Below, piece after piece: positions 19,227 through 28,633 of a DNA stretch of 44,262 bases (positions are counted from its first letter, which is position 1; the number at the start of each line of letters is the position of its first letter). Under the pieces are notes generated by a model. It had not been told where the DNA came from, made no database searches, and saw nothing but the letters and a program-made list of their open reading frames with translations. The translations under genes and the position numbers were made by a program. The stretch spans positions 1 to 44,262 of the forward strand of contig RFGS01000075.1 in assembly GCA_003695905.1 (NCBI GenBank). The letters are read 5' to 3'. This stretch comes from Zetaproteobacteria bacterium (GTDB lineage: Bacteria > Pseudomonadota > Zetaproteobacteria > Mariprofundales > Mariprofundaceae).

Positions 19227-20168
19227 TCAATGCCCGGATGGCAAGCCGGATCTGCTGGCTGATCCATTGTCTCCGGGAATATGGATGACAAGGTCCTTAA
19301 CAGTTCGTTTGCCAGGTGCAAGCTTGCCGGTTTCGACTACGATTTGGCCATCAATAGATATACTCAGGGATGAAGGTCGACCGCATGAGACGAGTACGTG
19401 ATCGCTATCGGTCTCGATGGTGGCGCTTTCCCCTTTTTTGAGCAAACGATAGATGCTCTTCTTGCCGCGCTGCCCATGTTCGTCGGGCAGATACACCTCC
19501 AGCCAAACATCCTGGTCTGATGCAGAGAACGTGTAACGATGCTGTGACGCTGAGGGCTTTGCATTGGTTTCAGCCACGGCGACTTGCCGGCTTTCGCTCT
19601 CGGCTGACTTTTGAGGTCTGGCTGTGGTTGGTACACCCTGTTCAGGAAGCATGTCTGTTTCATCGTGCATCGCTTCTTCCGGGCTTTGCTGATTGGGCGT
19701 TTGAGGAAGAGATTTGCCGAGATCGATGGTCGAGACCTGTTTCTCTGCCGGACTAGGCTTTGTGTCGTGGCTCATCTGGTTTGCATTGAACAGGATGAAT
19801 AAAAGCACGAAGATTCCTCCGGCCCATAAGGCCCACTTTTTCGAAGGAGCTACCGGAGGATCGGGAAAGGTCATTGGCTTCGTGAGCTTGTATTCTGCAT
19901 TGCTGAGTTTTTTGATCTTATCCGACAGGTCCAGATCCAGTAGGGTCGCATACTGTTTCAGAAACCCTATGACGTAGGCTTCACCAGGAAGCGCTTCCCA
20001 TTTACCTGATTCCAGCGATTCAATATAGACTTTGCGCAGCTTGAGCCGATGAGCGATCTCTTGGATGGAGAGATGTTTTTCCTGCCGTGCCTGTGAGAGT
20101 TCCTGACCGATTTCGGTGAGAAGTGCCGTGCGTTCATCCATTTCGACGGGCTGGTGTTCCTGATTCAT
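19227..20168 (-). CDS. rodZ: RodZ-like cytoskeletal protein (N-terminal HTH, one TM, C-terminal DUF4115)
   Basis: LSQARQEKHLSIQEIAHRLKLRKVYIESLESGKWEALPGEAYVIGFLKQYATLL; TM ALWAGGIFVLLFILFNA; C-terminal VWLEVYLPDEHGQRGKKSIYRLLKKGESATI. Confidence 0.9.
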   Translation of the reverse strand: MNQEHQPVEMDERTALLTEIGQELSQARQEKHLSIQEIAHRLKLRKVYIESLESGKWEALPGEAYVIGFLKQYATLLDLDLSDKIKKLSNAEYKLTKPMTFPDPPVAPSKKWALWAGGIFVLLFILFNANQMSHDTKPSPAEKQVSTIDLGKSLPQTPNQQSPEEAMHDETDMLPEQGVPTTARPQKSAESESRQVAVAETNAKPSASQHRYTFSASDQDVWLEVYLPDEHGQRGKKSIYRLLKKGESATIETDSDHVLVSCGRPSSLSISIDGQIVVETGKLAPGKRTVKDLVIHIPGDNGSASRSGLPSGH

Positions 20169-20917
20169 GGCAGTTTCTCCATCTGCTCCTCGGCCCAGGC
20201 CTTGTCCATCTCGTCAGTCGCGTTGTCCCTGAATCGGATAAGATAGGCCTTAGCCAATGCGGGCTGGTTTTTGCTCAGGATGGATACGAGCATCTCGGTG
20301 AGTTCTCGGCTTTGAGGATTTTCCCTCAGGGCCGTTTTCAGCAATGCTTCCGCATAGCGGGGTTTGCCAATGCTCAGATAGGCCTTGGCCTGTTTCAGCG
20401 TTGGCAATGAATCCTCTGGACGAAGGAGTTTTGCTTTTTGGTAGGCGCTAAGGGCTTCTTCGGCATGTCCTTGGGCCAGCAGCGCATCGCCCAGGTTCAT
20501 CAATGCCAGATGCTGGTTCCTGTACCGGGGATCGGCTAGCGCTTGGCGCGCTTGTTTCACCGCTTCGTCATATCGGTGCAGCTCGATGAGCAGATTGGCA
20601 TAATTGTTATGGGTTTCCGGCCTGGATTTGATGCGCAGCGAACGCTTGTAGAACGTTTCGGCCTTGTTTACTTCACCTCTAAGCCGCCAAGCATAGGCTA
20701 GCGCATCCAGGATCTCAGGTTGATTCGGGCGCAGCCTGTCCGCCTGCATCAGTTCATCAAAGGCCTTGGGCAGAAGACCCTTCTGCAAGGCATCCACACC
20801 CAGCTGGAAATGAAGTCTGGCTTGTTTCTCCTGCTGTTCCTTGCTGATATGAGAGACGGCGCATCCCCCGATGAATCCAAAACACAGCAACAGAACGGCT
20901 GCGACAAACCTTCTCAA
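20165..20917 (-). CDS. pilF: Type IV pilus biogenesis/stability TPR lipoprotein (PilF/PilW)
   Basis: Lipobox FIGGC; TPR repeats; ARLHFQLGVDALQKGLLPKAFDELMQADRLRPNQPEILDALAYAWRLRGEVNKAETFYKRSL; next to rodZ. Confidence 0.87.
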   Translation of the reverse strand: MRRFVAAVLLLCFGFIGGCAVSHISKEQQEKQARLHFQLGVDALQKGLLPKAFDELMQADRLRPNQPEILDALAYAWRLRGEVNKAETFYKRSLRIKSRPETHNNYANLLIELHRYDEAVKQARQALADPRYRNQHLALMNLGDALLAQGHAEEALSAYQKAKLLRPEDSLPTLKQAKAYLSIGKPRYAEALLKTALRENPQSRELTEMLVSILSKNQPALAKAYLIRFRDNATDEMDKAWAEEQMEKLP

Positions 20918-21771
20918 AGTTTTCTCTCCACCAATGCAAAAATGCGCTTTAATGCGTCGTCATCGTGCGTTTTCAGTTCGGTGAACAAACCGTCATCGAG
21001 CGCTCGGGCACAATGTGGGCAGACATTCTCCTCGCTTGGCAATTGCAGCCATTTATCCAGCATTTTTTTTGCCTTGGCCACGTTTTTCTGCATGATCTCG
21101 ATCACGGATTGGACAGAAACATCCTCCTCTGTTTCATGCCAGCAATCAAAGTCCGTGCACATTGCGACCGTTGCATAACAGATTTCCGCTTCCCTCGCCA
21201 GTTTGGCTTCGGGAAGATTGGTCATGCCGATGACATCCATACCCCATTGACGATAGAGTCTGGACTCAGCTCTAGTGGAAAATTGCGGGCCCTGCATAAC
21301 CAAGTAGGTGCCGCTGGTATGGACGCTAATCTCCAAGGCATCGCAAACATCAATCAATTGATGGCGGAGCAGTGGGCAAACCGGATCGGCCATGGACACA
21401 TGGGCCACGATGGGGCCATCGAAGAATGAGTCATCTCTGCTATGGGTGCGATCAACGAACTGATCTACGATGACAAAGTCACCCGGAGATATATTCTCAT
21501 TCAGGGAGCCGACTGCGGAGATGGAGACGATGCGTGATACACCCGCCAATTTCATGGCATAGATATTCGCCCGGTAATTGATGCGGTGAGGCGGAGTGGT
21601 GTGCTTAGATCCATGCCGGGGCAGGAACACGATTTCCTTCCCATGCATGCGTGCCAGGGTCAGGGGCGCGGAGGGCTTGCCAAATGGGGTGTCGAGCTCA
21701 AGTTCCTCGACAAACTCCATGCCTTCCATCCTGTATAGGCCACTTCCACCGATGATTCCCATGCGCTGCAT
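20914..21771 (-). CDS. mtnP: S-methyl-5'-thioadenosine phosphorylase
   Basis: MGIIGGSGLY...FLPRHGSKHTTPPHRINYRANIYAMK...GTYLVMQGPQFSTRAESRLYRQWGMDVIGMTNLPEAKLAREAEICYATVAMCTDFDCWH. Confidence 0.92.
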   Translation of the reverse strand: MQRMGIIGGSGLYRMEGMEFVEELELDTPFGKPSAPLTLARMHGKEIVFLPRHGSKHTTPPHRINYRANIYAMKLAGVSRIVSISAVGSLNENISPGDFVIVDQFVDRTHSRDDSFFDGPIVAHVSMADPVCPLLRHQLIDVCDALEISVHTSGTYLVMQGPQFSTRAESRLYRQWGMDVIGMTNLPEAKLAREAEICYATVAMCTDFDCWHETEEDVSVQSVIEIMQKNVAKAKKMLDKWLQLPSEENVCPHCARALDDGLFTELKTHDDDALKRIFALVERKL

Positions 21772-21778
21772 GATAAAT

Positions 21779-22912
21779 TTAGTTTTCCTCCCCACTAACA
21801 CGATGCCCCATCTTGTTGGCAACATCAGCCTTCAACTGCCCACAGGCAGCCATGATATCCTGTCCCCTAGACCGCCTTACGGTTGCACGAATACCTTTTG
21901 AAATCAAGCGTTGCGCGAATTCATTCATTCGCTCTTTTGGAGTTCCGCTGTATGGACTGCCAGGGTAAGGATTAAACTGGATCAGGTTGACACGTTCGCG
22001 ATGGGGGCGAACGAAGCGGCTTAATGCTTCAAGATCGCATTCACGATCATTGACCTGATCAAGAAGGACATATTCCAGCGTGATGTGCCGTTGGTGTCCA
22101 AGGGGGAACCGATCAAGGCATCGCCGGAGATCGGCCAGGGGATATTTGCGATTGATTGGCACAAGAACGTCGCGCAGCTTGTCATCGGCTGCATGCAGGG
22201 AAATGGCCAGATTCACAGGATAATGTGCGCCCAGTCGCTCGATCTGTGGGATCAAGCCGGAAGTCGAAACCGTGATTCTTCTGCGGGAGATGTTCAGTCC
22301 TTCAGGGTCGAGAAGCAACGCAAGGCTGCCGTGCACGCCGGATTCGTTGGCCAGGGGTTCACCCATGCCCATGTAAACAATGTGCGTGACGTTCTGATGC
22401 AAGTCTGGCGGCAGAGGATCTTCATTTAGATCCTGCATGATGCCCAACACCTGGGCGATGATTTCGCCCTTGTTCAGGTTTCCTGTGAATCCCTGCGTGC
22501 CCGTATGGCAGAAAGGGCAGTCAAGCACGCAGCCCACCTGTGATGAAAGGCAGACTGTGACGCGGTTGTTCTCGGGAATCATGACACTCTCGATCATTTT
22601 TCCCGACATGCGCGGACTGTGAAGCGAGAACACATATTTGCGCGTGCCATCCCTGGACGTTTCCCGACGCACTAGGCGAAGGGGGCAGCAATCCACAAAC
22701 TTCTCCAGGTAATTGCGCAGATGGATGGGAAGATTGCTCATGAGCCCAGGCTTGAGAATCCCCTTGTTTCGCCAGTCGAGAATTTGTTTCGCCCGGAATC
22801 GCGGTTCACCCCATTGGGTGAGCAGGGCGGTCAATTCTGTTGCCGTCATTCCCGGTAGTTGAGGCTTGCAGGCCTGTTTCCGCATGAAGCGCATTGTGAC
22901 AGAATCTTTCAT
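21779..22912 (-). CDS. rlmN: 23S rRNA (adenine-2503-C2)-methyltransferase
   Basis: Radical SAM motif CVLDCPFCHTGTQGFTGNL; THIVYMGMGEPLAN; RRITVSTSGLIPQIERL; start codon uncertain (22912, 22894 or 22885). Confidence 0.94.
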   Translation of the reverse strand: MKDSVTMRFMRKQACKPQLPGMTATELTALLTQWGEPRFRAKQILDWRNKGILKPGLMSNLPIHLRNYLEKFVDCCPLRLVRRETSRDGTRKYVFSLHSPRMSGKMIESVMIPENNRVTVCLSSQVGCVLDCPFCHTGTQGFTGNLNKGEIIAQVLGIMQDLNEDPLPPDLHQNVTHIVYMGMGEPLANESGVHGSLALLLDPEGLNISRRRITVSTSGLIPQIERLGAHYPVNLAISLHAADDKLRDVLVPINRKYPLADLRRCLDRFPLGHQRHITLEYVLLDQVNDRECDLEALSRFVRPHRERVNLIQFNPYPGSPYSGTPKERMNEFAQRLISKGIRATVRRSRGQDIMAACGQLKADVANKMGHRVSGEEN

Positions 22913-22931
22913 AATGAGGTAGTATCGCGCC

Positions 22932-24011
22932 ATGTCGTTGGCGTCGCGCACTCCGGTCAGCATCCGGGAAACGGATTTTTTGCAGATGCTTCAATTTGCC
23001 CGGGCCATCCAATCCCTGCAGTATAATGCATGCTATGCCAACTTGCTTGAGGACGAGCTCCCTCCGACAGCGCGCCTGATTCCGGACTGGCCAGCTATGC
23101 TTATGGGCTTTGATTTCCATCTGACGCCCCATGGGCCAAGGTTGATTGAGATCAACAACAATGCCGGCGGTCTTTTTGTCGGAGCATCCTCTTCACGTGA
23201 GGGCCCTTGGATTCCCCAACCGCCTCATGAGGAGCTTCGAGGAAGCCTGGAGCAGCGGCTTCTAGGCATGTTTGCTCCTGCCTGGCACACGATCGTGATC
23301 ATGGACGAGAATGTGCGCGAACAGTTTATGTTTCCAGAAATGGAGGCCTATGCACGGCTTCTCAATGAGCACGGCCGGCGCTGTTGGGTCGCCTCCCCCG
23401 AGGAACTGGCGTTAACCGACTCGGCGCTGAGCTTTCGTGGTAAACATGTGGATGCCATTTACAACCGACATACGGATTTTTATCTGCAGACGCCCGAACT
23501 TGCACATGTACGAAGAGCCTTCTTGACAGGAACCGTGGATCTCAACCCCTATCCGAGGAGCTATGCGCTTGTTGGCGACAAGAGAAGAATGGTGGATTGG
23601 TGGCGCGAAGGCTGGTTGGAGCAATGTGTTTCACCCGAGACCGTTTCCCTGGTGCGCGGACTGACGCCTGAAACGCATCGGCTTGATGAAGTGGATGCAC
23701 AGTGGGCTTGGCAACACCGGAAAAGCCTTGTTTTCAAGCCAGCAGCCCGTCATGGGGGTAAAGGGGTTTTGCTGGGCAGAAGTATAAGCCGGAAAAGGTT
23801 TGAGTTGCTCAACCCCCAAGAAACGATTGTTCAACAGTTTGTACCGCCCAGCCAGGTGGAGCTTGAAGGAAGGCGGCTGAAGCTTGACGTACGTCTGTTT
23901 ATGCACGGCAGCAATTTGATTGCGATTGCCGGGCGGGTATGGCTTGGTCAAGTGACTAATTTTCGTCAGCCTGGTACCGGTTGGGTGGCCCTGAGTGTAG
24001 ATGCGGAGTGA
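22932..24011 (+). CDS. Circularly permuted ATP-grasp-like protein of unknown function
   Basis: N-terminal LMGFDFHLTPHGPRLIEINNNAGGLF (metal-binding ExN-like) precedes C-terminal SLVFKPAARHGGKGVLLG (Lys/Gly-rich nucleotide loop) and LKLDVRLFMHGSNLIAIAGRVWLGQVTNFRQPGTGW; motif order is permuted. Confidence 0.65.
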   Translation: MSLASRTPVSIRETDFLQMLQFARAIQSLQYNACYANLLEDELPPTARLIPDWPAMLMGFDFHLTPHGPRLIEINNNAGGLFVGASSSREGPWIPQPPHEELRGSLEQRLLGMFAPAWHTIVIMDENVREQFMFPEMEAYARLLNEHGRRCWVASPEELALTDSALSFRGKHVDAIYNRHTDFYLQTPELAHVRRAFLTGTVDLNPYPRSYALVGDKRRMVDWWREGWLEQCVSPETVSLVRGLTPETHRLDEVDAQWAWQHRKSLVFKPAARHGGKGVLLGRSISRKRFELLNPQETIVQQFVPPSQVELEGRRLKLDVRLFMHGSNLIAIAGRVWLGQVTNFRQPGTGWVALSVDAE

Positions 24012-24688
24012 ACACGCTGGCCGTCATTGTCCCTTGTCTCAATGAAGCAGATCTTATTCCTGGTCTGGCTAGCATGCTGCAAGATCTGGACGCGGATGAG
24101 GTCATCTGCGTGGATGGAGGGTCGCAGGATGGTACGCCAGAGATGTTGGAGCAGCATGGTCTATCCTTTCTGAACAGCGGACGAGGCCGGGCCGTGCAAA
24201 TGAATGCTGGAGCTGCTGCGTGTTCCGCAGACATTCTGGTTTTTGTTCATGCAGATACTGTTCTGGGCAGGGAGCATCTTGGCGATATCCGCCAAGCCCT
24301 CCAGGATGAGGATGTGGTCGGCGGCCGTTTCGATGTCCGTTTATCTGGAACGCACCCCGCATTGCGCATGATTGAATGGTTGATCAATAGCCGTTCCCGA
24401 CTGACCAAGATCAGCACGGGCGACCAAGTTATGTTTGTCCGCCGGGATGTGTTTGTTCATCTCGGTGGCTTTCCAGAACAGCCTCTGATGGAAGATATCG
24501 AGTTCTCCAGGTTATTGAAGAAACAAGGGAAAATAGCCTGCCTCCGCCGAACGGTGACGACCTCCAGTCGCCGATGGGAGAAGGATGGGATCATGCGTAC
24601 GATTGCGCTTATGTGGTGGTTGAGGCTGCTGTACTACCTTGGCGTTTCGTCCAGTTGGCTTGCCTCTCGTTACAGGAATGTCCGATGA
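24008..24688 (+). CDS. Family 2 glycosyltransferase-like protein, TIGR04283 type ('transferase 2, rSAM/selenodomain-associated')
   Basis: LAVIVPCLNEADLIPGLASMLQDLDADEVICVDGGSQDGTPEML...GRGRAVQMNAGAAACSADILVFVHADTVL...GDQVMFVRRDVFVHLGGFPEQPLMEDIEFSRLLKKQGKI; GTGA overlap with upstream stop. Confidence 0.85.
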   Translation: MNTLAVIVPCLNEADLIPGLASMLQDLDADEVICVDGGSQDGTPEMLEQHGLSFLNSGRGRAVQMNAGAAACSADILVFVHADTVLGREHLGDIRQALQDEDVVGGRFDVRLSGTHPALRMIEWLINSRSRLTKISTGDQVMFVRRDVFVHLGGFPEQPLMEDIEFSRLLKKQGKIACLRRTVTTSSRRWEKDGIMRTIALMWWLRLLYYLGVSSSWLASRYRNVR

Positions 24689-25284
24689 AGTGTCGGGCGA
24701 TTCTCATGTGCAAGGCTCCAGTTCCCGGGCGAGTAAAAACACGGCTGATGTCTCGTTATACTCCGGTGCAGGCTGCGGCTATTTATTCTCGGATGCTTAG
24801 CACGACGGTTTCGCGTGCTGGACGAATATTTGCAGATGTCTGGATTGCTGCCGATGTTCCGGGACATGCGTGCTTTAAGCACCAGGCTTATGAACTTGTG
24901 CCCCAAGGGCAGGGGAACTTGGGGCAGCGCATGCTGCGCCTGATGCAGCGCCATTTTGCAAAATCCGCGGATCCCGTCGTGTTCCTGGGCTGCGATTCCC
25001 CGCATATGCCGGATGAGCGCATCTTGTTAGCATTTGAGGCTCTTGCGTGGTCCGATATTGTCATTGGTCCCGTGGAGGATGGAGGATACGATCTGTTGGG
25101 ACTGTGCAGGCCTGTTGAGTCGATCTTCCATGATATCGATTGGGGAGGGCCAACCGTAACCGAGCAGACGCTTGGCGCTCTTGAGCGCGAACACTTCACC
25201 GTCCACTTGTTATCGTCTTTTTACGATCTGGATACGCCTGAGGATCTCGCACGATGTGGTTGGGAGTTTATGCATACGGCCTAG
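24685..25284 (+). CDS. DUF2064/TIGR04282-type transferase ('transferase 1, rSAM/selenodomain-associated')
   Basis: MKCRAILMCKAPVPGRVKTRLMSRYTPVQAAAIYSRML...VPQGQGNLGQRMLRLMQRHF...FLGCDSPHMPDERILLAFEALAWSDIVIGPVEDGGYDLLGL; ATGA overlap with upstream gene. Confidence 0.88.
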   Translation: MKCRAILMCKAPVPGRVKTRLMSRYTPVQAAAIYSRMLSTTVSRAGRIFADVWIAADVPGHACFKHQAYELVPQGQGNLGQRMLRLMQRHFAKSADPVVFLGCDSPHMPDERILLAFEALAWSDIVIGPVEDGGYDLLGLCRPVESIFHDIDWGGPTVTEQTLGALEREHFTVHLLSSFYDLDTPEDLARCGWEFMHTA

Positions 25285-25369
25285 ACGTCTCGTTCGCCAT
25301 GGGTGACTGGAAATGCTCGTCTCTGATGTCTACATTAGTTGAAGAGACTAGGTGAACAGGAGGTGGGCA

Positions 25370-25810
25370 ATGTATCATGGTAAACCTATCTGGGTGCTTG
25401 CAGCCAATGCGGGTTTTGCCAAGCTCTGGACGGCAGCAAGTCCATCGGCCGATCTAGAAGAGTTCAAGGTTTTTGAGAACCCGGAGGCTCGTTTGCATGA
25501 GCGGGATTTGACAAGCGATTTGCCTGGTCGGGCTTTCGATAGCGCAGGAGAGGGGCGGCATGCAATGGAACAGCAGGTTTCACCCAAGAAGGAGATTGCC
25601 ATTCGCTTTGCCCAAGAGATTGCCCGTTATCTGATCAAGAACAGGGATGCGATGGAAAAGCTTTATGTAGCAGCCGGGCCGGAGTTTCTGGGGCTGTTGC
25701 GTCAATCGCTGAACGGCAACTGGGACGATGACCGGTTGGTTGAATTCTCGAAGGATTATACGGGGTTGGATGGGAGAGCATTGCGCTCACGTCTCCCAGA
25801 CTACCTCTAG
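25370..25810 (+). CDS. Host attachment protein family (PF10116-like)
   Basis: IWVLAANAGFAKLWTAASPSADLEEFKVFENPEARLHERDLTSDLPGRAFD...QEIARYLIKNRDAMEKLYVAAGPEFLGLLRQSL; SD aggaggtgg upstream of ATG 25370. Confidence 0.75.
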   Translation: MYHGKPIWVLAANAGFAKLWTAASPSADLEEFKVFENPEARLHERDLTSDLPGRAFDSAGEGRHAMEQQVSPKKEIAIRFAQEIARYLIKNRDAMEKLYVAAGPEFLGLLRQSLNGNWDDDRLVEFSKDYTGLDGRALRSRLPDYL

Positions 25811-26370
25811 GGCCGCGTAAGACCGGACGCATTCTCTTCCAAGATGCACGTCCATCCCGGATCGGCATCCGGGATGGCATCGGCATATGGCAGGTATGGC
25901 TTGATGTCGAGGACAGGGGTGCCATCAAGCATGTCGCAGCCCTCAATGTGCAGGGTCAGCCCCGAGATTTTCGTAAGACGGACGGCTGAAAGACCGATGC
26001 TGTTTGGCCTATGTGGCGCCCGGGTGGCCAGAACGCCTCGGCGAATTTTAGGTCCCCTGGGGGGCATGACGGTCGGATTCCATCCTTGGTTGAGGTGCAT
26101 CCAGTACAGAATCCAGATATGGGAGAAGCCATCGAGGTCGGTCAGGGCCTGATGAAGGTTCAGATCTTTGCGTAGGAGGATGCGGGCGGCAGTCTGCCCG
26201 CCTAAGCTTGGTTGTCTGGGTGCGGCAAAACGTTCCTGAAATGGGCTTCGCACGATACCAATGGGCGTCATGTCGATGCGCATTTTTGCGCATTGTTCTT
26301 CATCCATGGCAGTTGTATAGGACTTCGGTGGCTTCCTGCCACGATGGATCAGTCGTGCTTCGTCCATCAT
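25807..26370 (-). CDS. trmO: tRNA (t6A37) N6-methyltransferase TrmO/YaeB (UPF0066) family
   Basis: MTPIGIVRSPFQERFAAPRQPSL...HIWILYWMHLNQGWNPTVMPPRGPKIRRGVLATRAPHRPNSIGLSAVRLTKISGLTLHIEGCDMLDGTPVLDIKPYLPYADAI; start 26370 overlaps clpA stop (ATGA), internal Mets possible. Confidence 0.92.
   Translation of the reverse strand: MMDEARLIHRGRKPPKSYTTAMDEEQCAKMRIDMTPIGIVRSPFQERFAAPRQPSLGGQTAARILLRKDLNLHQALTDLDGFSHIWILYWMHLNQGWNPTVMPPRGPKIRRGVLATRAPHRPNSIGLSAVRLTKISGLTLHIEGCDMLDGTPVLDIKPYLPYADAIPDADPGWTCILEENASGLTRP
25852..25877. repeat. Perfect 11-bp inverted repeat with 4-nt loop inside the trmO 3' end
   Basis: CCATCCCGGAT-cggc-ATCCGGGATGG. Confidence 0.8.
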
Positions 26371-28622
26371 GCTGGCTGTTTTTCACGGATATGCACGACG
26401 ATCTCTCCATTTTCGACATCGATGAAGGCTGATCCCCCGCGCTGCAGTGCGCCGAACAGGATGGCATCTGCAAGGGGCTGTTTGATCTTATCCTGGATCA
26501 GCCTAGCCATGGGTCGAGCCCCCATTTTTGGATCATGGCCATGACGTGCCAGCCACCTTCGTGCCTCGGTCGTGGTCTGAAGATCGACCTTTTTCTCCTG
26601 CAGTTGGCATTCAAGCTCGACGAGGAACTTGTCCACAACATGCAGGATTACATCCTCGTCCAAGGGAGCGAATGGGATGATGGCGTCCAGGCGGTTGCGA
26701 AATTCTGGTGAGAAGATTCTATTGACTGCGGACAGGACATCCCCAGGTTCGGAACGAGCTTGGAAACCCATTGGGCTCTTCTGTAAATCGAAGGCGCCTG
26801 CATTGCTTGTCATGATCAGAATGACCTGACGGAAATCAGCCTGTCGACCGTTATTGTCAGTCAGCTTGCCATGATCCATGACCTGCAACAAGAGGTTGAA
26901 CAGATCAGGGTGCGCTTTCTCGATTTCGTCCAGCAGCAGAACAGCATGCGGGTGCTTGCTGATTGCATCCGTAAGCAGTCCCCCCTGATCAAATCCCACA
27001 TAGCCCGGAGGAGCACCGATCAGTCGAGATATGGTATGGGCTTCCATGTATTCCGACATATCGAAACGAATCAACTCGATGCCCATGATGCGTGCCAGTT
27101 GCCTGGCCACTTCAGTCTTGCCCACGCCTGTCGGTCCGGTGAATAGAAAACTACCAATGGGCTTTTCTGGATGGGAAAGCCCAGCACGGGAAAGCTTGAT
27201 GTGAGTGGCCAGCTTATGGATGGCTGCATCCTGTCCGAACACGGAGAGTTTGAGGTTGCGCTCAAGATGAGCAAGGCGCTTGCGGTCCGATGCCTTAACC
27301 TGGTGCGAAGGGATGCGCGCGATGGCAGCCACGGTCGTTTCAATGTCATGCACCGTGATCTGTTGGCGTCTTTTGGCTTCTGGGCGCAATCGCATGGCGG
27401 CTCCGGCCTCGTCGAGGATATCAATGGCCGAATCGGGAAGGTTCCGTTCATGGATATGACGCTTGGCAAGCTTGGCTGCCTGCTCCAGGGCGGCCAGGCT
27501 ATATCGGACATTGTGATGCTTCTCGAGCTGGGGCTTCAATCCTTTGAGAATCTCGATGGTGTCCTCAACGCTGGGTTCTGCAACATCGACTTTCTGGAAT
27601 CGCCGTGACAGCGCACGATCCTTCTCAAACAGGCCCCGGTACTCCTGATATGTCGTTGCGCCCATGCATCGCAGATCACCCTTGGCCAGGGCAGGCTTGA
27701 GCAGATTGGAGGCATCCATGGTCCCTCCACTGGTGGCTCCCGCCCCGATGATGGTATGGATTTCGTCAATGAACAAGATGGCGCGGTCTTTTTTCTCCAG
27801 TTCCGCCAAAACGCCTTTCAGGCGCTCTTCAAAGTCACCACGATATTTCGTGCCAGCCAGCAATGCTCCCATGTCCAGGGCATACAAGGAGGTGTTCTGA
27901 AGAAGATCCGGCACATCACCGTTGACGATGCTTAGGGCCAGGCCTTCGGCAATGGCTGTTTTTCCGACACCCGCTTCGCCCACAAGCAAGGGATTGTTCT
28001 TTTTGCGGCGGCACAGGATATGCATTACACGTTGCAATTCATCGTGCCTTCCGATCAATGGATCGATCCGGCCCTCTCGCGCCTGCCTGGTCAGGTCGAT
28101 GCAGAATTGTTTCAGGGGCGACTTCGAAGCAGCGCTCTTCTCGTTGTGTTCTTCAGCCTCGCTTTGTTCTTTGCGGTTTGCACCGGAGGCCGTTGTTTCC
28201 CCATGGGCGATGTGGCTGACGACGTCCAACCTTGTGATGCCCATCTGTTTGAGAAAAAAGACCGCATGTGATTCTTTTTCCGAGAAGATGGCAGCCAAAA
28301 TGTTTGCTCCTGTCACCTCATGCTTTCCTGCAGCCTGAACCTGCATCACCGCACGTTGGATGACGCGCTGCAAGCCGATGCTGGCCGTGGTTTCCCGTCC
28401 GTCATCGGAAAGAATGGCCACATGGTCGCGGATGAAGTCTTCGAGTTGCCGACGCAAGCGAGGCAAATCCGCATTGCACGCTTCAAGCACGGCACGAGCC
28501 TCAGGGTTGTTCAGCAGGCCGAGCAAAAGATGCTCCACGGTGACAAATTCGTTACGCCGCAGGTGAGCTTCCTGAAAGATTTCATTGAGCGTCTGTTCAA
28601 GCCTGTCGTTCAGTATGCCCAT
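26367..28622 (-). CDS. clpA: ATP-dependent Clp protease ATP-binding subunit ClpA
   Basis: Clp N-domain; two AAA modules ([13 protein letters not shown] and [13 protein letters not shown]); KSPMGFQ ClpP-binding loop-like segment; next to clpS. Confidence 0.96.
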   Translation of the reverse strand: MGILNDRLEQTLNEIFQEAHLRRNEFVTVEHLLLGLLNNPEARAVLEACNADLPRLRRQLEDFIRDHVAILSDDGRETTASIGLQRVIQRAVMQVQAAGKHEVTGANILAAIFSEKESHAVFFLKQMGITRLDVVSHIAHGETTASGANRKEQSEAEEHNEKSAASKSPLKQFCIDLTRQAREGRIDPLIGRHDELQRVMHILCRRKKNNPLLVGEAGVGKTAIAEGLALSIVNGDVPDLLQNTSLYALDMGALLAGTKYRGDFEERLKGVLAELEKKDRAILFIDEIHTIIGAGATSGGTMDASNLLKPALAKGDLRCMGATTYQEYRGLFEKDRALSRRFQKVDVAEPSVEDTIEILKGLKPQLEKHHNVRYSLAALEQAAKLAKRHIHERNLPDSAIDILDEAGAAMRLRPEAKRRQQITVHDIETTVAAIARIPSHQVKASDRKRLAHLERNLKLSVFGQDAAIHKLATHIKLSRAGLSHPEKPIGSFLFTGPTGVGKTEVARQLARIMGIELIRFDMSEYMEAHTISRLIGAPPGYVGFDQGGLLTDAISKHPHAVLLLDEIEKAHPDLFNLLLQVMDHGKLTDNNGRQADFRQVILIMTSNAGAFDLQKSPMGFQARSEPGDVLSAVNRIFSPEFRNRLDAIIPFAPLDEDVILHVVDKFLVELECQLQEKKVDLQTTTEARRWLARHGHDPKMGARPMARLIQDKIKQPLADAILFGALQRGGSAFIDVENGEIVVHIREKQPA

Positions 28623-28633
28623 GTTCTCTCCGT

